DNA from: Dichotomocladium elegans
Lineage: Eukaryota > Mucoromycota > Mucoromycetes > Mucorales > Lichtheimiaceae
DNA: 64,000 nt
Direction: 5' to 3'
NCBI GenBank assembly: GCA_025716815.1
Contig: JAIXMN010000005.1
Location: 1,817,683-1,881,682, forward strand
The position numbers were made by a program, and so were the translations under genes. Under the pieces are notes generated by a model. The model ran no database searches, had not been told where the DNA came from, and saw nothing but the letters and a program-made list of their open reading frames with translations. Below are positions 50,359 to 62,484 of the stretch, one piece after another; position 1 is the first letter of the stretch; each line of letters begins with the position of its first letter.

Positions 50359-50966
50359 TCAATCCGTTTTTTGCTTTTGCGTCCGCGAAAGAAGGACCGT
50401 TCCGGACAAAATCATACTTGCACCCATCCACCAACTTAACGCCAGAGGCTCATCAAAGATAAAGTATCCCAACAACGCCTAAATAAGTAAAAAAAAAAAA
50501 TCGCATACGCGTTCAAGTCAGTCCGAACGCTTCTAGCGAAATTCGTTGTACCCCCCTTACCGAAACGCTAAAATTGACAGCACCATTCACCGTGGTTGTC
50601 TGGATCGATGACGGGGCTGCATGCAGCGCTTTGGTGAATAATGCCCACATGAGGGAATTGCATACAAAAATAAGACCAAAACATATGCCGCGTACAACGA
50701 GCAACGAGTACTGGAGAGCAGTGGATATGTAAGGACGTGAGTGGCTCCCCCCCAAAAAAATATACACAAATAGTAAGGAAGGCGTGTGTAAGCGTCCTTA
50801 CTTTTGACTGGTCCATGGCAGGAAGCAATGAGAAGCAATGCGTATTTAAAAACGCGAGAATGACATCATGCAGTTGCTCTGTGCGCTGATCGGAGAAGAG
50901 TTTGGCAAAGACGGACGAGAGGGAAGCAAAAATCCCGGAAAGAACAGCATAAGGAATGAATGACAT
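50359..50966 (-). CDS. TMEM42-like small membrane protein (DMT/EamA superfamily)
   Basis: 144 aa from three exons: 50966-50802, 50710-50561 and 50478-50359, all in frame with GT-AG introns. Four hydrophobic segments are visible: AVLSGIFASLSSVFAKL, the region around YSLLVVRGICFGLIFVCNSLMW, NFSVSALLGYFIF, and WWMGASMILSGTVLL. The internal NSLMWALFTKAL, SSIQTTTVNGAVNF and LLGYFIFDEPLALSWWMG match the pattern of animal TMEM42 and the C-terminal half of EamA/DMT transporters. The start ATG at 50966 gives MSFIPYAVLSG; upstream residues in the open frame look like UTR. Substrate and compartment are unknown. Confidence 0.78.
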
Positions 50967-52656
50967 TATGATCCTGGTAAGGAAAAATGTGTGTGTGCGT
51001 GCAAGAGCGAAAAAGAGATAGAGAAGGAAAGGACAGGCTGGATGGGGAAGGGGCATTTGTACCACAGACAGCTATGTCAGGCACCGTCCCACCCTCTTCC
51101 CGCAAAATCCGGGGGGTGGGCTGTGGGAGAAGCCTGTCCTGCATACGTGTTCCTTCTCGAGAAGATCCGCATGTCCTGATGATGGATCATACACATATCA
51201 ACATAACGTTTGTACTTCAACTTGAAAACTGACGTGCCACTCGCGCGAACTTTGCCCCCATATCTCGAATCTCGTTGTTCTTTTTCTCTATGAGCACCTT
51301 GTTTTTTCCCTCCCCCCTTCTCGCCAAGCTACAGACAAAGAAGCTATGTCTTTACTCTGTCCATTCCACTTTTGCTTCGTTGGCGGGTGTCAATAGTTAC
51401 TCTTCATCCTTCCTGTAAGATCAAGAGCGAATGAAACCAGCGATACACTGGTCAAATGATAGCCATCGATCCAGAAAACAGGCATGAACAGTTCGTCTCG
51501 GCAAACCTCTTGGCGAGAACTCCTTTTTATTCAATCGCATTTTTTTTAGCAGGATCATCGCGATTCAGTCAATTGCATCTATTTATTGCAGTATCCATTA
51601 CGAAAGCATTGCTTTGGTTCGATACGGGCAGGCGAGCCAGTATGCGGTGACGACACGCGCAATACGTAAAGAGGCATTTTGAGGGATCATACCGGATAAA
51701 TGCAGTAATTTAAAACCACGCCATCTGTTAAGAAAGGGCTCTCTCTGTTTTCCTTTTCTTGAGGCGAGAATTGCATAGGAGCATAGAGGAGGGTTATTGA
51801 GATTCAATTCCTTTTTGGTTGAGCTGTCCGGTGGCGCACGCAGCGGTCATGGTGCTGGAGATTACCAAGTTCAACTTCCGAAAAAGTACAAGATGGGGGG
51901 AGGGAGAGGAGGGTGGTGGAGCATCTATTTTTTTTTCTTTCGCTGTGATCCATACAATCACAGGAATGCAAATGAGGCCAAATGATGAATGCACTTAGCC
52001 AAATCTGACCAACAGGGTACAGTTTCCATTTCTCCTCTCTTCCCTCTTAATGTTGAAGCGGACAACACAGGTCGAGCTGGGGTTGTTCTTATTTATCAAT
52101 ATTGAGATCAGGGAAGAGGGGAGAGATATATACGGGAGCTTTATTTCTGTTCTGAAGAGAAACATACAGTGACTGAGAAGGAACTCCTGATGGCCCAGCT
52201 GTCATGTCCAACATGGGCATGGATGCGAATGGAGGGACAAACTGTCCAATTCTGGGAAATGCGATAGACAAATCAAAAGAAGTTTAAAGAACAAAAACGG
52301 TACAAATCTTGATTTGATGCAAAAAATTGTTACTCATCGCTTCAACTTACGAAGTCGGCGTTTTCTCATTGAAGATAATAATAAACATGAGCATGCGATA
52401 CGCGTTTGACTAAGAATGCAAGAAGGTGGGTGGGTGGGAATATGTGCGTGGGCGAAAGAAGATGATTTCGTTTATGGGGAATGGGTAAAGAGATGAATAT
52501 GAGATACATATACATATATGTATATATTAAGTTGTAAGAGATGTTATTATGAGAGAGTGAGTGAATGGCAAAATACAATGCGGGAATAAAAAGAGGAATG
52601 ACTATAGTACAGAGTGGGACGAAAAGGAAAGGAAGGGTGGTGGAAGAAACCAGTTC
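50967..52656. other. intergenic, with possible small exons at 52089-52409
   Basis: Mostly AT-rich or low-complexity DNA. On the minus strand two pieces, 52409-52351 and 52251-52089, are bounded by a good acceptor, a GTAAGT donor and a second acceptor. Together they read in one frame for 73 codons (including FIIIFNEKTPTS) to a TAA. They could be 3' exons of the gene starting at 53373 or a separate small gene. Confidence 0.4.
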
Positions 52657-53373
52657 TTAGACATTACTGGATCGATGTATTGAGTCTGCTGGCAAGCTTG
52701 CTGATAGAAGTGCTGTTGATTCTGTCGAGGAGGATGGAGGGGCGGCGGCAGCGGAGGAAGAGGAGGAGGAGGCAGTGGTTGAGGAGGGACTACTGGAGGC
52801 GCGAGGAAATGGACGGTCGCTTTCGTCGACGTGGTGCTGAATATAGGACACAATCCGAAGACGTGTGATCTCGGCTATCCGGACCTGCTCAACCACCTCT
52901 GATCGGAACGAAACCACTCTTTCCCGCCTGACATGGGGCGACCGCTCCATTTTTTCCAAAACCAACAACAGGACTCGACATAACCGTGAAAAGCGACTGA
53001 ATGTGTCGTCCAGATATCGATTGACTTTACCGACGAAGTCCGTAGACGAAAGGCGCGGATCTTGAAGGGATGAGGAAGCTGAAAATCCATTGAACGGTGA
53101 CACTTTGATGGCAGGGCAAAGGGATTCGCTGAATTGTTGGAGTTCTTTGACGATGTTCTTGGCCTGGTATAAGCAGCGGGTGAATTCGATAGACGTGCGA
53201 TCACTGTCTACAGATATGGGGTCGTATCGAGAAGGTCGTCTTTGATGTTGGGAAGCATTGCGTATAGGACCGCCGAGGTGAATGGAGTTGGCTGTAATGA
53301 CGGGCGAGGACATGGTTTGAGTTGTGGATGGGTTGATGTTGTTGCCTTGAAAGGCATTCGCATTTGGTTTCAT
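52657..53373 (-). CDS. hypothetical protein, helical
   Basis: Open frame of 238 codons from ATG 53373. It opens with an Asn/Gln/Ser-rich leader, then a predicted helical part (about residues 58-185: IEFTRCLYQAKNIVKELQQF, SSTDFVGKVNRYLDD, RLCRVLLLVLEKMER, EQVRIAEITRLRIVSYI). It closes with a Ser/Ala-rich low-complexity run (about 195-225). I do not recognise a family. The end is uncertain: exons at 52409-52351 and 52251-52089 may follow by splicing near 52660. It is divergent from nothing nearby and downstream of the coiled-coil gene in the same direction. Confidence 0.55.
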   Translation of the reverse strand: MKPNANAFQGNNINPSTTQTMSSPVITANSIHLGGPIRNASQHQRRPSRYDPISVDSDRTSIEFTRCLYQAKNIVKELQQFSESLCPAIKVSPFNGFSASSSLQDPRLSSTDFVGKVNRYLDDTFSRFSRLCRVLLLVLEKMERSPHVRRERVVSFRSEVVEQVRIAEITRLRIVSYIQHHVDESDRPFPRASSSPSSTTASSSSSSAAAAPPSSSTESTALLSASLPADSIHRSSNV

Positions 53374-54107
53374 ATTTATTTAACGAGAGGGGAGAGCGGA
53401 ACACCAAGGATCATTACAGAAGAAGCCAACTTGCCAAGCGGAGTTCAACGCAGTCTTTTTCGGGCCATCCTTCGCATATTAACCCCGCTTCCAGCATCCT
53501 TCTTCATCGCTTGACCCCATAGCAAGGTGGCGGTTCCCCCCCATCCTCTCAAGTTGAACAGCCTGTGCTGAAAAAGCAGAAACGCCTGAGATGATCATCT
53601 TTCCGAGGAAGGGCGTAGCATACGCGCTTGATCGATGCATTTAGCATACTTGGTAATCGTCATCGAAAGCCTCGGTCATGCTTTGCTCCATACGCAATTA
53701 GAAGCCCGGAGAACAATTTCGGGATTATCGCAGTGATTCAATAGGTAATCTTAGGACCTTGGGCTGCGGATCATAGGGCTCAGCATGGATTGTTGAGCTT
53801 ATGGCAGATCTTTCCATAAATCTTCCAGCACCGTGCCACTATGCTATTACCCCCTCCCCAATCAACAGGCTTGTTTAACTCCCTTCTATCGGTTACATTC
53901 TGCTTCTATTTTTGAAACAACACACCTCGAAAGGAACACAAGGGAATGACGATTTCGATCTTTCTACGTAACGAAAGCAAGTTCCATAACTGAACTTGAA
54001 AAAGAAAACCTTCCACGTGATCAATGAGGAAAGACGGTGGCGTGTGTGCGGGGGATAATTTCTCGTACAACATGTGTATGGAAAACATGACATTCTTTCA
54101 TTTATTA
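53374..54107. other. intergenic
   Basis: 734 nt upstream of the helical hypothetical gene. A C-run near 53534-53541 and pyrimidine-rich stretches are seen, but no gene. Confidence 0.5.
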
Positions 54108-56129
54108 TTACAAAAGCTTCGAAAGACTCTCTGCCCTAGCCCGACCGGCCACCCATTTAATGGGCGTAGTCCAGTGTGAGCCGGAGAGCCGGAAGCCACT
54201 TGATGCTGCGGGTGGAGGAGATGACGATGGCTCATCCTTCTTTCTGCTACCGCTCAAGGAGATTGCCTGTGCGGATGATGTACGATAGTGCCTCTTGCTG
54301 AACTGGGTCGCTCCATTTGTTAGTGGCGGTGATCCGGTTGAGAATGCTCCTTTGGAACGATCAACCTTCTGTTGCTGTTGCTGGAGCATTTCCTCGTCTT
54401 CATCGATATTGAGCACGTCGACGAGATTTTGATTATCTACAATTTTGAGTAGAATCTTGTTCATATACAACGTCAAGGCCTTATTGGACTCCTGAAGAAG
54501 ACGGTTGTCCTCTGAGAGCTCTAACGCGCTGTCAATGTGATGCCGATTTTTTTTTTCGTTCCCAGCTGCTTTTCTCTTCACTTACGTTTGGAAACAGAGG
54601 CATGTTGGCATGAGCAGCACACCTCGTCGTCGCCCTGCTGCTGCTGCTGCTGCTGCTGCTCTTGTTGCTGCTGCTGCTGTTGTTGCTGAACCTTGTCTAG
54701 CTCTGCAGCTAATGTAAAGCTGGTCGGTGCGTTGTCCGATTTCTTGGGTAATCGGGAGAGAAAGCGTGAGCATAGGGGTATCCAGTGCAGAAAAGGGTTA
54801 TATACACTATATGCGTATGTGTAGGAAAGAGATATCTACCCTTGGAAACTCGCCCGCAATAGTCTTTTCATGGAGAAGCATCTGGTAACTTTCATTATCT
54901 TCCATGAGGGACGCATTAACCTGTCGCAGACTCGCAAGCTCCTGTTCGAGTTGCTCGACACGTTGCGCATGGGCTTCGGCTGTGGATAATGCTTCATGGA
55001 GAAGAGCTTTTTGCTGCTCGAGTTCGGATTTGAAATCCGCAATCAGCTTCTCGTGCGCCTTTGACTTGACATCCCTTGAGGTAGTGATAGATAGACTTTC
55101 GGTGGACTGTTGCCTATTGTCCTCAAAAAGAGGACCCATATTTCGTATCAACGCTATTGGTATTCACGTGAGTCAATGGTGATAGCACCAGCATGCTTTG
55201 CAGGTACATACGTATGTCAGACATTGTATTGGGCCGCTGTGGTATCCAAATATTGGATGCGGTGGCACTGCGAGTCCTTCGAGGGTGCAGATTCCTATCC
55301 TGTGCGGCCCAGCGCTTAATTTCTACTGCAAGCTCGTGTTCACGTTGCTGCCATAAGGTCCTGTCATTTTCATAACTCTGAAGCTATAAATAGGAGTCAG
55401 AAGAAAGGGAGATGTTATAAAAAAAGAAAAGAAAAGAAAACACATAATGAAAGCATTCGGACAGCCTTGGAGGGAAGAATTAAATAGAATACCTCGTTCT
55501 CGAGACGCTTCTCGAGATCTTTGTTTCGTTTCGTCAGGAACTGCACTTGCTTCTGGGTCTGTGCAAGATCCTGTTCCTGTGCATAAATTTGTAATTCCAT
55601 CCGCTCCTGGGCTTTCCGGTAAGTGTTGTTATCCTGAATCACGGCCAGCAATTTCTTTGGCATGCCATCAGGATTGTGAGTACGCACTATGACCTATTCA
55701 TGCATGTGTGCAGGTACAGATATACCTTTCGTAAATGATCGGCTTCTTTATAGAGCGTGCGATACTGCTCCTTCGTATCTTCCATTTGCATTTTGTGCTC
55801 CTGTGTAGGGAAGGTGGATGATTAGGTCATCTTGATTTAATACACGCTGATTTGACTCGCTTGTTCGTCATCTCATATCCCGGGGATCGAGAAAAAGGGG
55901 ATGAAGAGGAGGCGTAGTACGCCTATTTACGGGCAGCCATTTTTCCAAAGAGAGGGGATATACTTGCATAGACGATCGTCTCATGATGAAGTTGTGGTAA
56001 TTGAACTTGCAATATTTGGACAAGATCGGACACATCGACTGATAAGAGCGTGCCTGGTCGGTTTTTGGTCACAGAGGTCGGTGATGCAGCTGGAGTGGTG
56101 TTGGTAGCAGTTGCGGTGGCTGTTGTCAT
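54108..56129 (-). CDS. coiled-coil protein with polyglutamine tract
   Basis: Multi-exon gene starting at ATG 56129 (MTTATATATNTT), directly downstream of a GA/CT repeat in its leader. Exons read LLSVDVSDLVQILQVQLPQL, then KMQMEDTKEQYRTLYKEADHL, NPDGMPKKLLAVIQDNNTYR, the coil LDLAQTQKQVQFLTKRNKD-like segment, LWQQREHELAVEIKRWAAQD, then a long coil KLIADFKSELEQQKALLHEAL to QMLLHEKTIAGEF. An exon of SDNAPTSFTLAAELDKV leads into about 17 glutamines (CAG/CAA), and the last exon reads ALELSEDNRLLQESNKAL through NLVDVLNIDEDEE to a Ser-rich tail (54108). It looks like a structural or scaffold protein. I recognise the layout from fungal coiled-coil proteins but not a function. The splice after the polyglutamine exon is ambiguous (54560-54650). 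Confidence 0.7.
54640..54695 (-). repeat. CAG/CAA repeat in coding exon
   Basis: On the plus strand ctg/ttg triplets; on the minus strand CAG/CAA giving about 17 glutamines broken by one Glu, directly after AELDKV. Reading the same run in another frame would give poly-Ala or poly-Ser, but only the Gln frame continues the neighbouring coiled-coil-like sequence. Confidence 0.7.
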
Positions 56130-56162
56130 GGTGTTTAATGATACAAAACAAGAGATCGAGGG

Positions 56163-56197
<35 letters not shown>

Positions 56198-57111
56198 AGG
56201 AGAACAAGGTATATACTGAGGCGAAAAAAAAACAAGAGTAACTAAATAAAAGGCTCGGCTGTTGCTTTTTTAAAAGAATGCGTAAAACTGGTTTAGAGTA
56301 TAAAGTGGGAGGTGAAAAGGGGGATTGTGTACCCGGATTTAGAGGTGTAAGGAGTCAGAGAGACAGAAAGAAAGCGGAATAAGATGATGATGAGGCAATG
56401 TGGTTCGTGACGAGCCGGTAAGGTGTGCACCATCTTTTTAGCACAGAGCGTGCATTGCATTGCAGCCCTATGTGATCTTGCCTGCTTTATGCTGTAGAAG
56501 CAAGCGCGCTGGGATGTTGCTACAAAGCAGAGTTCATATAGGCACTCACCCGCTTCTTACCTGTGGTCCAGGTTCTTTGACCGACGAGAGACGGAGATCA
56601 CCGGCAATTCTTCCTTGTGGGCGTCACTGGCCTTAACCCGAGTGATCGTTCTATTTTTCTTTCCTCCTCCCCTTCTTCCTCCGTACACTCCCTTTTCTGT
56701 TGTTCGGTTCCCTCCCTTTCTCATTGTGCCAGTTCCACTGTTTGGGGCCGAGATGGATGTTGACGGCATCGACGCGTTTGTGTGTGTGCACGTCTGCATG
56801 TCTGCGCACGCGCAAGACCTATACTGCTGGTGCATATGCTGCTCCGACTGCTTTTTCCCTAACCATGGTGCATGTCTCTCTTCTTTGATATGTTCCAATT
56901 CATCCCATCATTATTCTAGTTCTGTTGTTCTCATTTGTTCTTTGGAGGGGGGGCGAATGGTTGGTCGTTGTCTTTTGGATTTTTTAATGCACAGAAAACA
57001 GAGGGTGAGAAGATGTTTAAATACAAAAGAGAGAGAGAGATTCTAAAAACAGTCGCACATGCGCACGATGCGCTGTAACTCAAGAACAAAGGGGATTGTC
57101 GCGTCTCTTGT
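56130..57111. other. intergenic with GA repeat
   Basis: Contains a (GA)n run of about 14 units at 56167-56194 in the leader of the coiled-coil gene, and pyrimidine-rich stretches near 56650-56700. The open frames here are low-complexity and not convincing. Confidence 0.5.
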
Positions 57112-57451
57112 TTAACGCATATTTTGTTGACCCATTTGCTGCATCTTCTCGCCGACTTTCTGATAGGCGTCAAAAAACTTGGCAACACAGCGATCAATGC
57201 ACACAGACTCGGCCTGTGTCAAATCGTTGAGATCGTAATTCTTGGTAATGCACTTGGTGTGGCACGACTCGGCAATGCTAATCAGCTCCAAAATATTAAC
57301 TAAAAAATATAACATTGAATGACTCATATTATATCGTAACTCACCGGTTGAACATGTCCGTGACCATGTCAAGCTCCTGCTCAGCCATAGCAATGTTTTG
57401 AGGGTTCACGGTCTGTTGCTGAGGCTGCAATCCACCACCAAAGAAGGACAT
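57112..57451 (-). CDS. TIM10: mitochondrial intermembrane-space chaperone Tim10
   Basis: Small Tim protein of 90 aa from two exons, 57451-57345 and 57277-57112, joined across a 67-nt intron in phase 2. This gives MAEQELDMVTDMFNR-IAESC, the expected family sequence. The twin CX3C motif is complete: CHTKC and CIDRC separated by 16 residues. With Tim9 it forms the hexamer that escorts carrier proteins, such as the Ggc1-like protein encoded at 1735-2956, across the intermembrane space. It is distinguished from Tim9 by the N-terminal FFGGG and TDMFNR. Length is normal. Confidence 0.92.
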
Positions 57452-59253
57452 GATGTAGAAATATGTAATATAACGAAGAGTTCTCTTGCTCTGCGCTGAT
57501 GTTTTCCATGTTAAATCGTGACCCCCTTTTCTCTCTCTCTCTGCCTGTCTCAAAACCCCCCAATCACACGCTCCTCGTTAATCCACAAAACTAGTCACAT
57601 ACCCCAAAATGGAAAACGCCTAAATCTTCGGCAGGGCTCAAAAACAAAAAAGGACGATCAAGGAAAGCTCCGCTCCGGGATACCCGTATCTCAGGGGTGG
57701 CAACGACCATTGTCAGACTGGATCAATTACTTTGAAGAAGTCGTTAGCGCGCCTACAATGGATATCATGGTAGGAGCAAATGAGAAAACAATGGCAACCA
57801 GGGCACGTGATGCTAAAAGGTGACATTTCGATGTGGCCTTGGGACCGGGGGCAGCAGGCCATCCTACCCTTCAATTCAACAAAAAAGTCCTATAGACTCC
57901 TGCTCTCGTCTGAAGCACTACATACCACTCGTGAAAGCGCATTTTCATGAGCAACAAGGCTATGACATTCTGCCGCAAAGCATTGATAAACGAGATCCAG
58001 CACTAAGATTGCGAAAATACATTCAGACAGCGAGAAGAGTTCGTGTTGTGGGTCATGGGCTGTGTAACTGCCACTGATCATGCAATTATACACGTATCAT
58101 CAAATTATAAACAATAGACTTATCTCTTCTTCTGCATGGCGAAGCTCCTTATCGTGTGTTTCGCTGATGAGTTGTTCACAAATCAGACAAGCGATCGCCT
58201 CCTGGTCATACTTCTAAATGTTTGAGACGCCCCACTGCTTTAGAAATACTGCCGGGGTTGCTCTCGCATACTCTGCGGCATCTCAGCATCCCATCCAGCC
58301 CAGTGGCTCACTGCTGTCCGTTATCCCGCCTCCGAACTGGCATTCCAATGCAGTGCTTCTCTCGAGAATGTCGTTACCATGGCAACTGGTTTCGGCAATG
58401 TCATTGCTTCTACTTTACATCTTTTTAAGATATAGAATTCTATTCGATCTTTTTTCTCGTCATGCTATAGGTGGTGTGATTTCTCTATCGCCAGAGACTT
58501 CGAAACCAGGATATGGGGATATGAAGGGTTGGAGACCATTCCATCCTCGTTGTACAACTCAACAATGTTGACTTTCGGTCATAGTATATATTAATTTCAA
58601 TAGACGAGGAAGTCGAGTTAGCAATCTTTGCGCTGTCGTCATAGGCAAGTGGAAGGTTTGAAATAATACTGTATTATTAAATCGTAAAACATGGCATACA
58701 TGAGATATGGGAGGCATTGCTGTCCAAGATAGAACAATTTGATGATATTGGCTGTGTTGAAGAGAAGAGGTACTGGCATTCATTATGAGATCCCAAAACG
58801 ACAATACATGCATATGGTGCGGGCAATGAGAAAGTGGCGCAAAAGATACTGACTCCTCAATAGGCTTGCGTTACAACCTTCTTGTATAGGTCCATTTCCC
58901 CTTTCCGTTAAGCAAGAACTACAGTATCTGTGCTGATGTCTCTACGACCCTTACATCCACGTCCACATATGAGTGATACAAAGGGCGAGATGAATCTCCT
59001 ATGAAGTCAGTTCGTTCTCACAGTACTGAGCGAAGAAACCTTTGTGTATGCTCGAGTATTTGATTCCTCTTTTTGTAAAGGGCGAGAATAGGCGATTACA
59101 GCCAATCAGGGTCAAAAGACGCTGGAAATGAAAAGCAGTCCGAATTCTTTTTTCGCTAATGCGATTATACCTTTAAAAAAAAGAAACCGAAGAGAAAGAA
59201 GGAAGAGTTGGCTGCTTGCTGTCAAAATTAAAAAAAAGAAAGATTAGACGAAA
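57452..59253. other. intergenic, 1.8 kb
   Basis: Holds the TIM10 and MPP10 promoters at its ends. An open frame of 117 codons at 58218-58571 has no domain or exon partners. A 22-nt sequence at 58840-58861 is repeated at 11766-11787. Confidence 0.5.
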
Positions 59254-61444
59254 ATGGTTACCAGCAAGAATACCAATCCCATTAAACATTTCATTACGAG
59301 TGCGGTCGAAAAACCACAGGTTTTTTTTACTGCCGATGAAAAGGTCAAAGATCACGCCCTGAGCGTGGCAAAGTATTTTTACGACACAGGTGTGTGCGCA
59401 TGGAGATTGCGATCGACTCCGATCAGCCTCACTCATTCTAACATGCTCTCTTTCACCAGCTAAACAAAGCGAGCCGATGGAGTTTTCACCGTTTCCCGAG
59501 TTGCTGATTGCAGGTTTCGAAGCCGATCAGATCTGGGAAGAGATCGCCAGCCAAAACGAACCATTCTTACATTATTGCCAATCGACATTGGCCGAGTTTT
59601 CACGCAAGCGGAAACGGGACATTGACGAGCACAATGTCAGCGACAATGAAGAAGCAGAAAGCAGCAGCGCCTCGGAAGAATCCCTAGATAATTTCCATGA
59701 CGATAATGCCGATGAACATGAATTTAGTGGAATTGATGAGGACGAGGAAATGTTTGATGAAGAAGACGAAAGGGAGTCAGAAGAAGAGGAAGACGAGGAA
59801 GCTATGGCCGATGAGCAAGTCGAAGAAGATGAAGAAAGGTAAGATCTCGACCATTGACGTGGACGTTTATACAAGTGTGTATGTAGTAATGAGTTTCGAA
59901 GCAGCACAAAACCGCGGTCTGAGGTTGATGACGACTTTTTTGACCTTGAGAAGTTCAACAAATGGACAGAGGACCAGGAAGAGTTGGATATGATGTCGGA
60001 CCGCGAAGACGACGAAGACGAGGCAATTGATTACGATAATGATTTGGAAGCATTGGATGAGTCAGAGGAAGAGGATGAAGACGACTTGGCTCAAGCATCA
60101 GGTTAGAAAGGAAATGGCGGTCAAGCATGGATGCATATGGGGTAACGATTTCCTGTTTTGCCCGACAGAGATGACATTCAAGGATTTCTTCGCACCTCCC
60201 CGCAAACAGGGTGCCCCCGCGCCCAAGCCGAAAAAGCGGGTTACATTTGCGGAACCAGAACCATCGGAGGATGAGGATGAGGATGAGGATCGAGAAGAGA
60301 TCGAAGAAGAAGAAGAAGAGGAGGATAAGCCAACCAAACGGGGTCTATTTGACGATGACGAGGAAAACGACGATGACCAGGATGACAGTTCAGCATATCA
60401 AAAGAGACTCCAGAAACTCCAGCAAGAAATTGATCAATTTGAACAAGAAAACATCAGTGACAAACATTGGACGTTGAAGGGTGAAACGAGCGCAAAATCC
60501 CGTCCATCCAATAGTTTGCTGGAAGAAGATATTGAATTCGAGCAATCCGTAAAGGTGAGTGTGCGGATGTGATCACATGCATCTCCCTTTAACACTTTCA
60601 TTAGCCCGTTCCTGTCATCACTGAAGAAATCACAAATGCTCTCGAAGAAATTATCAAGAAACGCATTCTCGAGGTAAATAATTTTGTTTGTGTATGTGTC
60701 AATCCATCTGATCAATATGTTTCCAATAGAATCAATTCGATGATGTGGTGCGAAAAGAAGATCCCGCCGAGCGACCGTTCCTGCCCTCGAAGCGCATCGA
60801 GATCAGCGACGAACAATCCAAGAAATCGCTTGCTGAATTATACGAAGAGGACTATATTAAACAAAAGACGGGCGATACCACGAACGAAAAGGATGAAAAG
60901 TTGGCACAGGAGCACAATCAGATTACAGAGATGTTCAACACATTATGTTATAAGCTGGACGCTCTAAGCAATTTCCACTTTACGCCCAAACAGGTATGGC
61001 TTCTCTTCATCTTGGAAAGAAGAAATGATAGCTAATAGAATGTATATATAGGTTACGGCGGATGTGAAGATTGTTAGTGATGCACCAGCGATTAGTATGG
61101 AAGAAGTTATTCCTGTCAATGTATCAGATGCGACATTATTGGCACCCGAGGAGGTATACGAGAAAAAGAAGGCCGAGATCAAGGACAAGACCGAAATGTC
61201 GCAGGAGGAGCGCAAGCGGGCACACGCGAAGAAGAAGAAGATGAAGCGGAAGGAGAAGGCTCTCAAGGAGCGCGAGATGAAGATCATCCACAAGCAGAAC
61301 CCTGGTCTCGGCAACAAGCACGCAAAGATGAAGGCGGTCAAGGAGCTGCTTGGACAAAAGGTAAGCTATCAATATCACGCAGACTGAGAAGGAGACTAAT
61401 GTAATTGCGTTGCATAGAATGTGGAGATCATCAAGAACAAATAG
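59254..61444 (+). CDS. MPP10: U3 snoRNP protein Mpp10
   Basis: Component of the small-subunit processome, needed for 18S rRNA maturation, where it works with Imp3 and Imp4. Exon 1 (59254-59389) reads MVTSKNTNPIKHFI; after an intron to 59459 it continues AKQSEPMEFSPFPELLI. Long Asp/Glu-rich stretches follow (about 59680-59840 and 59990-60090), as is typical of Mpp10, then EMTFKDFFAPPRKQG with PKKRVTFAEPEP, QKRLQKLQQEIDQFEQENI, and WTLKGETSAKSRPSNSLLEEDIEFEQ. The conserved C-terminal part is PSKRIEISDEQSKKSLAEL, LYEEDYIKQK, LDALSNFHFTPK and EEVYEKKKAEIK. About eight exons; the last gives NVEIIKNK with TAG at 61442-61444. Confidence 0.94.
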
Positions 61445-61815
61445 GTATAATCATATTTTATGTTCAACATGGCGTGTAATTTTATATACAACATTTTTCT
61501 TTTGTTGGGCGTACATTGGGCAAAGATCCACCGTAAACGAATTAGGAAGGGTGTAGGCAAGTAAAGATGGGGATGGTATACAGAATAAGCATATCTAAGG
61601 GTATACAGAAGGGAGCGATGGCATACACAGAAACCTTTTTTAGAGCGTGAGAAGAAGAAGGCATAGAGAGCTGTGGTGACGTCAAAGGGGAGGATTATTG
61701 AAGGAGTGATATTATGTACATATGTGGTTGTGGAATAATGAAAGCTAAAGCATCAATGAGAGGGATGGGGTTGTGGCGTGCATGCGGTGCACAACAGCTG
61801 CCCTTCCGGACTGTG

Positions 61816-62484
61816 CTAATTTGTACATGCGCGTTTCCTTCGCCACTCGACACACTGTGGTTCAACAGGCTTCGTGTCACCGTCGTCCTGGCCTACAACG
61901 ATCTTGAAGCGGCCCTTGTGGATCACGCTCGGTCCTGGCGGTCGGGTTAACGACGAGCGGCCGACGGTGCTCATCGATTGCTCTGAACAGGTCGATGACG
62001 TCGTTGATGCGTATGACGGTGAGGGTGATAGCGCAGGTGACGATGATGCAGCGTCCGGAAGGTTGCATGCCAAAGAAGTTTTGTCGCGATCATCTTGCTG
62101 CTGCCAAAAGGCGGAGTCCCAAATCTGGGGCAGTTGATTCTTTTGGGAACAACTGTGATTCGAGCTGCTGCGACCCATCGGGATCAGGATCGACGTTTGC
62201 TTCGATTCGTCGCGGAAATCGTCTTCTGGTTCCTCATCGCTATCCTTAATTCTGATGCCAGCCAAGGATGCGAATTGCGTAGCAGTAAGATCTTCCGACT
62301 GTATGTATTGTGGGTATCGATCTCGTCTCAAAATGATCTTCTCCGTTGCCGCGGCAATGACAACCGGGAGCTGGTTGATCCTTTTCTTCTCCCCTCCACG
62401 CGGCGCCCACTTTTTGGATATCAGCACTGACCGCCAGCGTGAATTCCCGGGCGGTATGGGAGATAAACTCGACAAGGCCATCAT
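61816..62484 (-). CDS. hypothetical protein, Ser-rich C-terminus
   Basis: Open frame of 222 codons counted from ATG 62484 (MMALSSLSPIPPG); upstream residues in the same frame look like UTR, and an overlapping frame (62246-62671) is also open, so the start is uncertain. The centre reads as real protein: KKRINQLPVVIAAATEKIIL, RRDRYPQYIQSEDLTATQFA, SLAGIRIKDSDEEPEDDF. The second half is Ser/Pro/Thr-rich and likely disordered, then KGRFKIVVGQDD near the end. No family recognised. An exon junction in the first 40 codons cannot be excluded. Confidence 0.5.
   Translation of the reverse strand: MMALSSLSPIPPGNSRWRSVLISKKWAPRGGEKKRINQLPVVIAAATEKIILRRDRYPQYIQSEDLTATQFASLAGIRIKDSDEEPEDDFRDESKQTSILIPMGRSSSNHSCSQKNQLPQIWDSAFWQQQDDRDKTSLACNLPDAASSSPALSPSPSYASTTSSTCSEQSMSTVGRSSLTRPPGPSVIHKGRFKIVVGQDDGDTKPVEPQCVEWRRKRACTN

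Noticed and set aside
58218..58571. 117-codon open frame between TIM10 and MPP10
   Set aside because: No recognisable domain or exon structure; an alternative frame over the same DNA is open as well.
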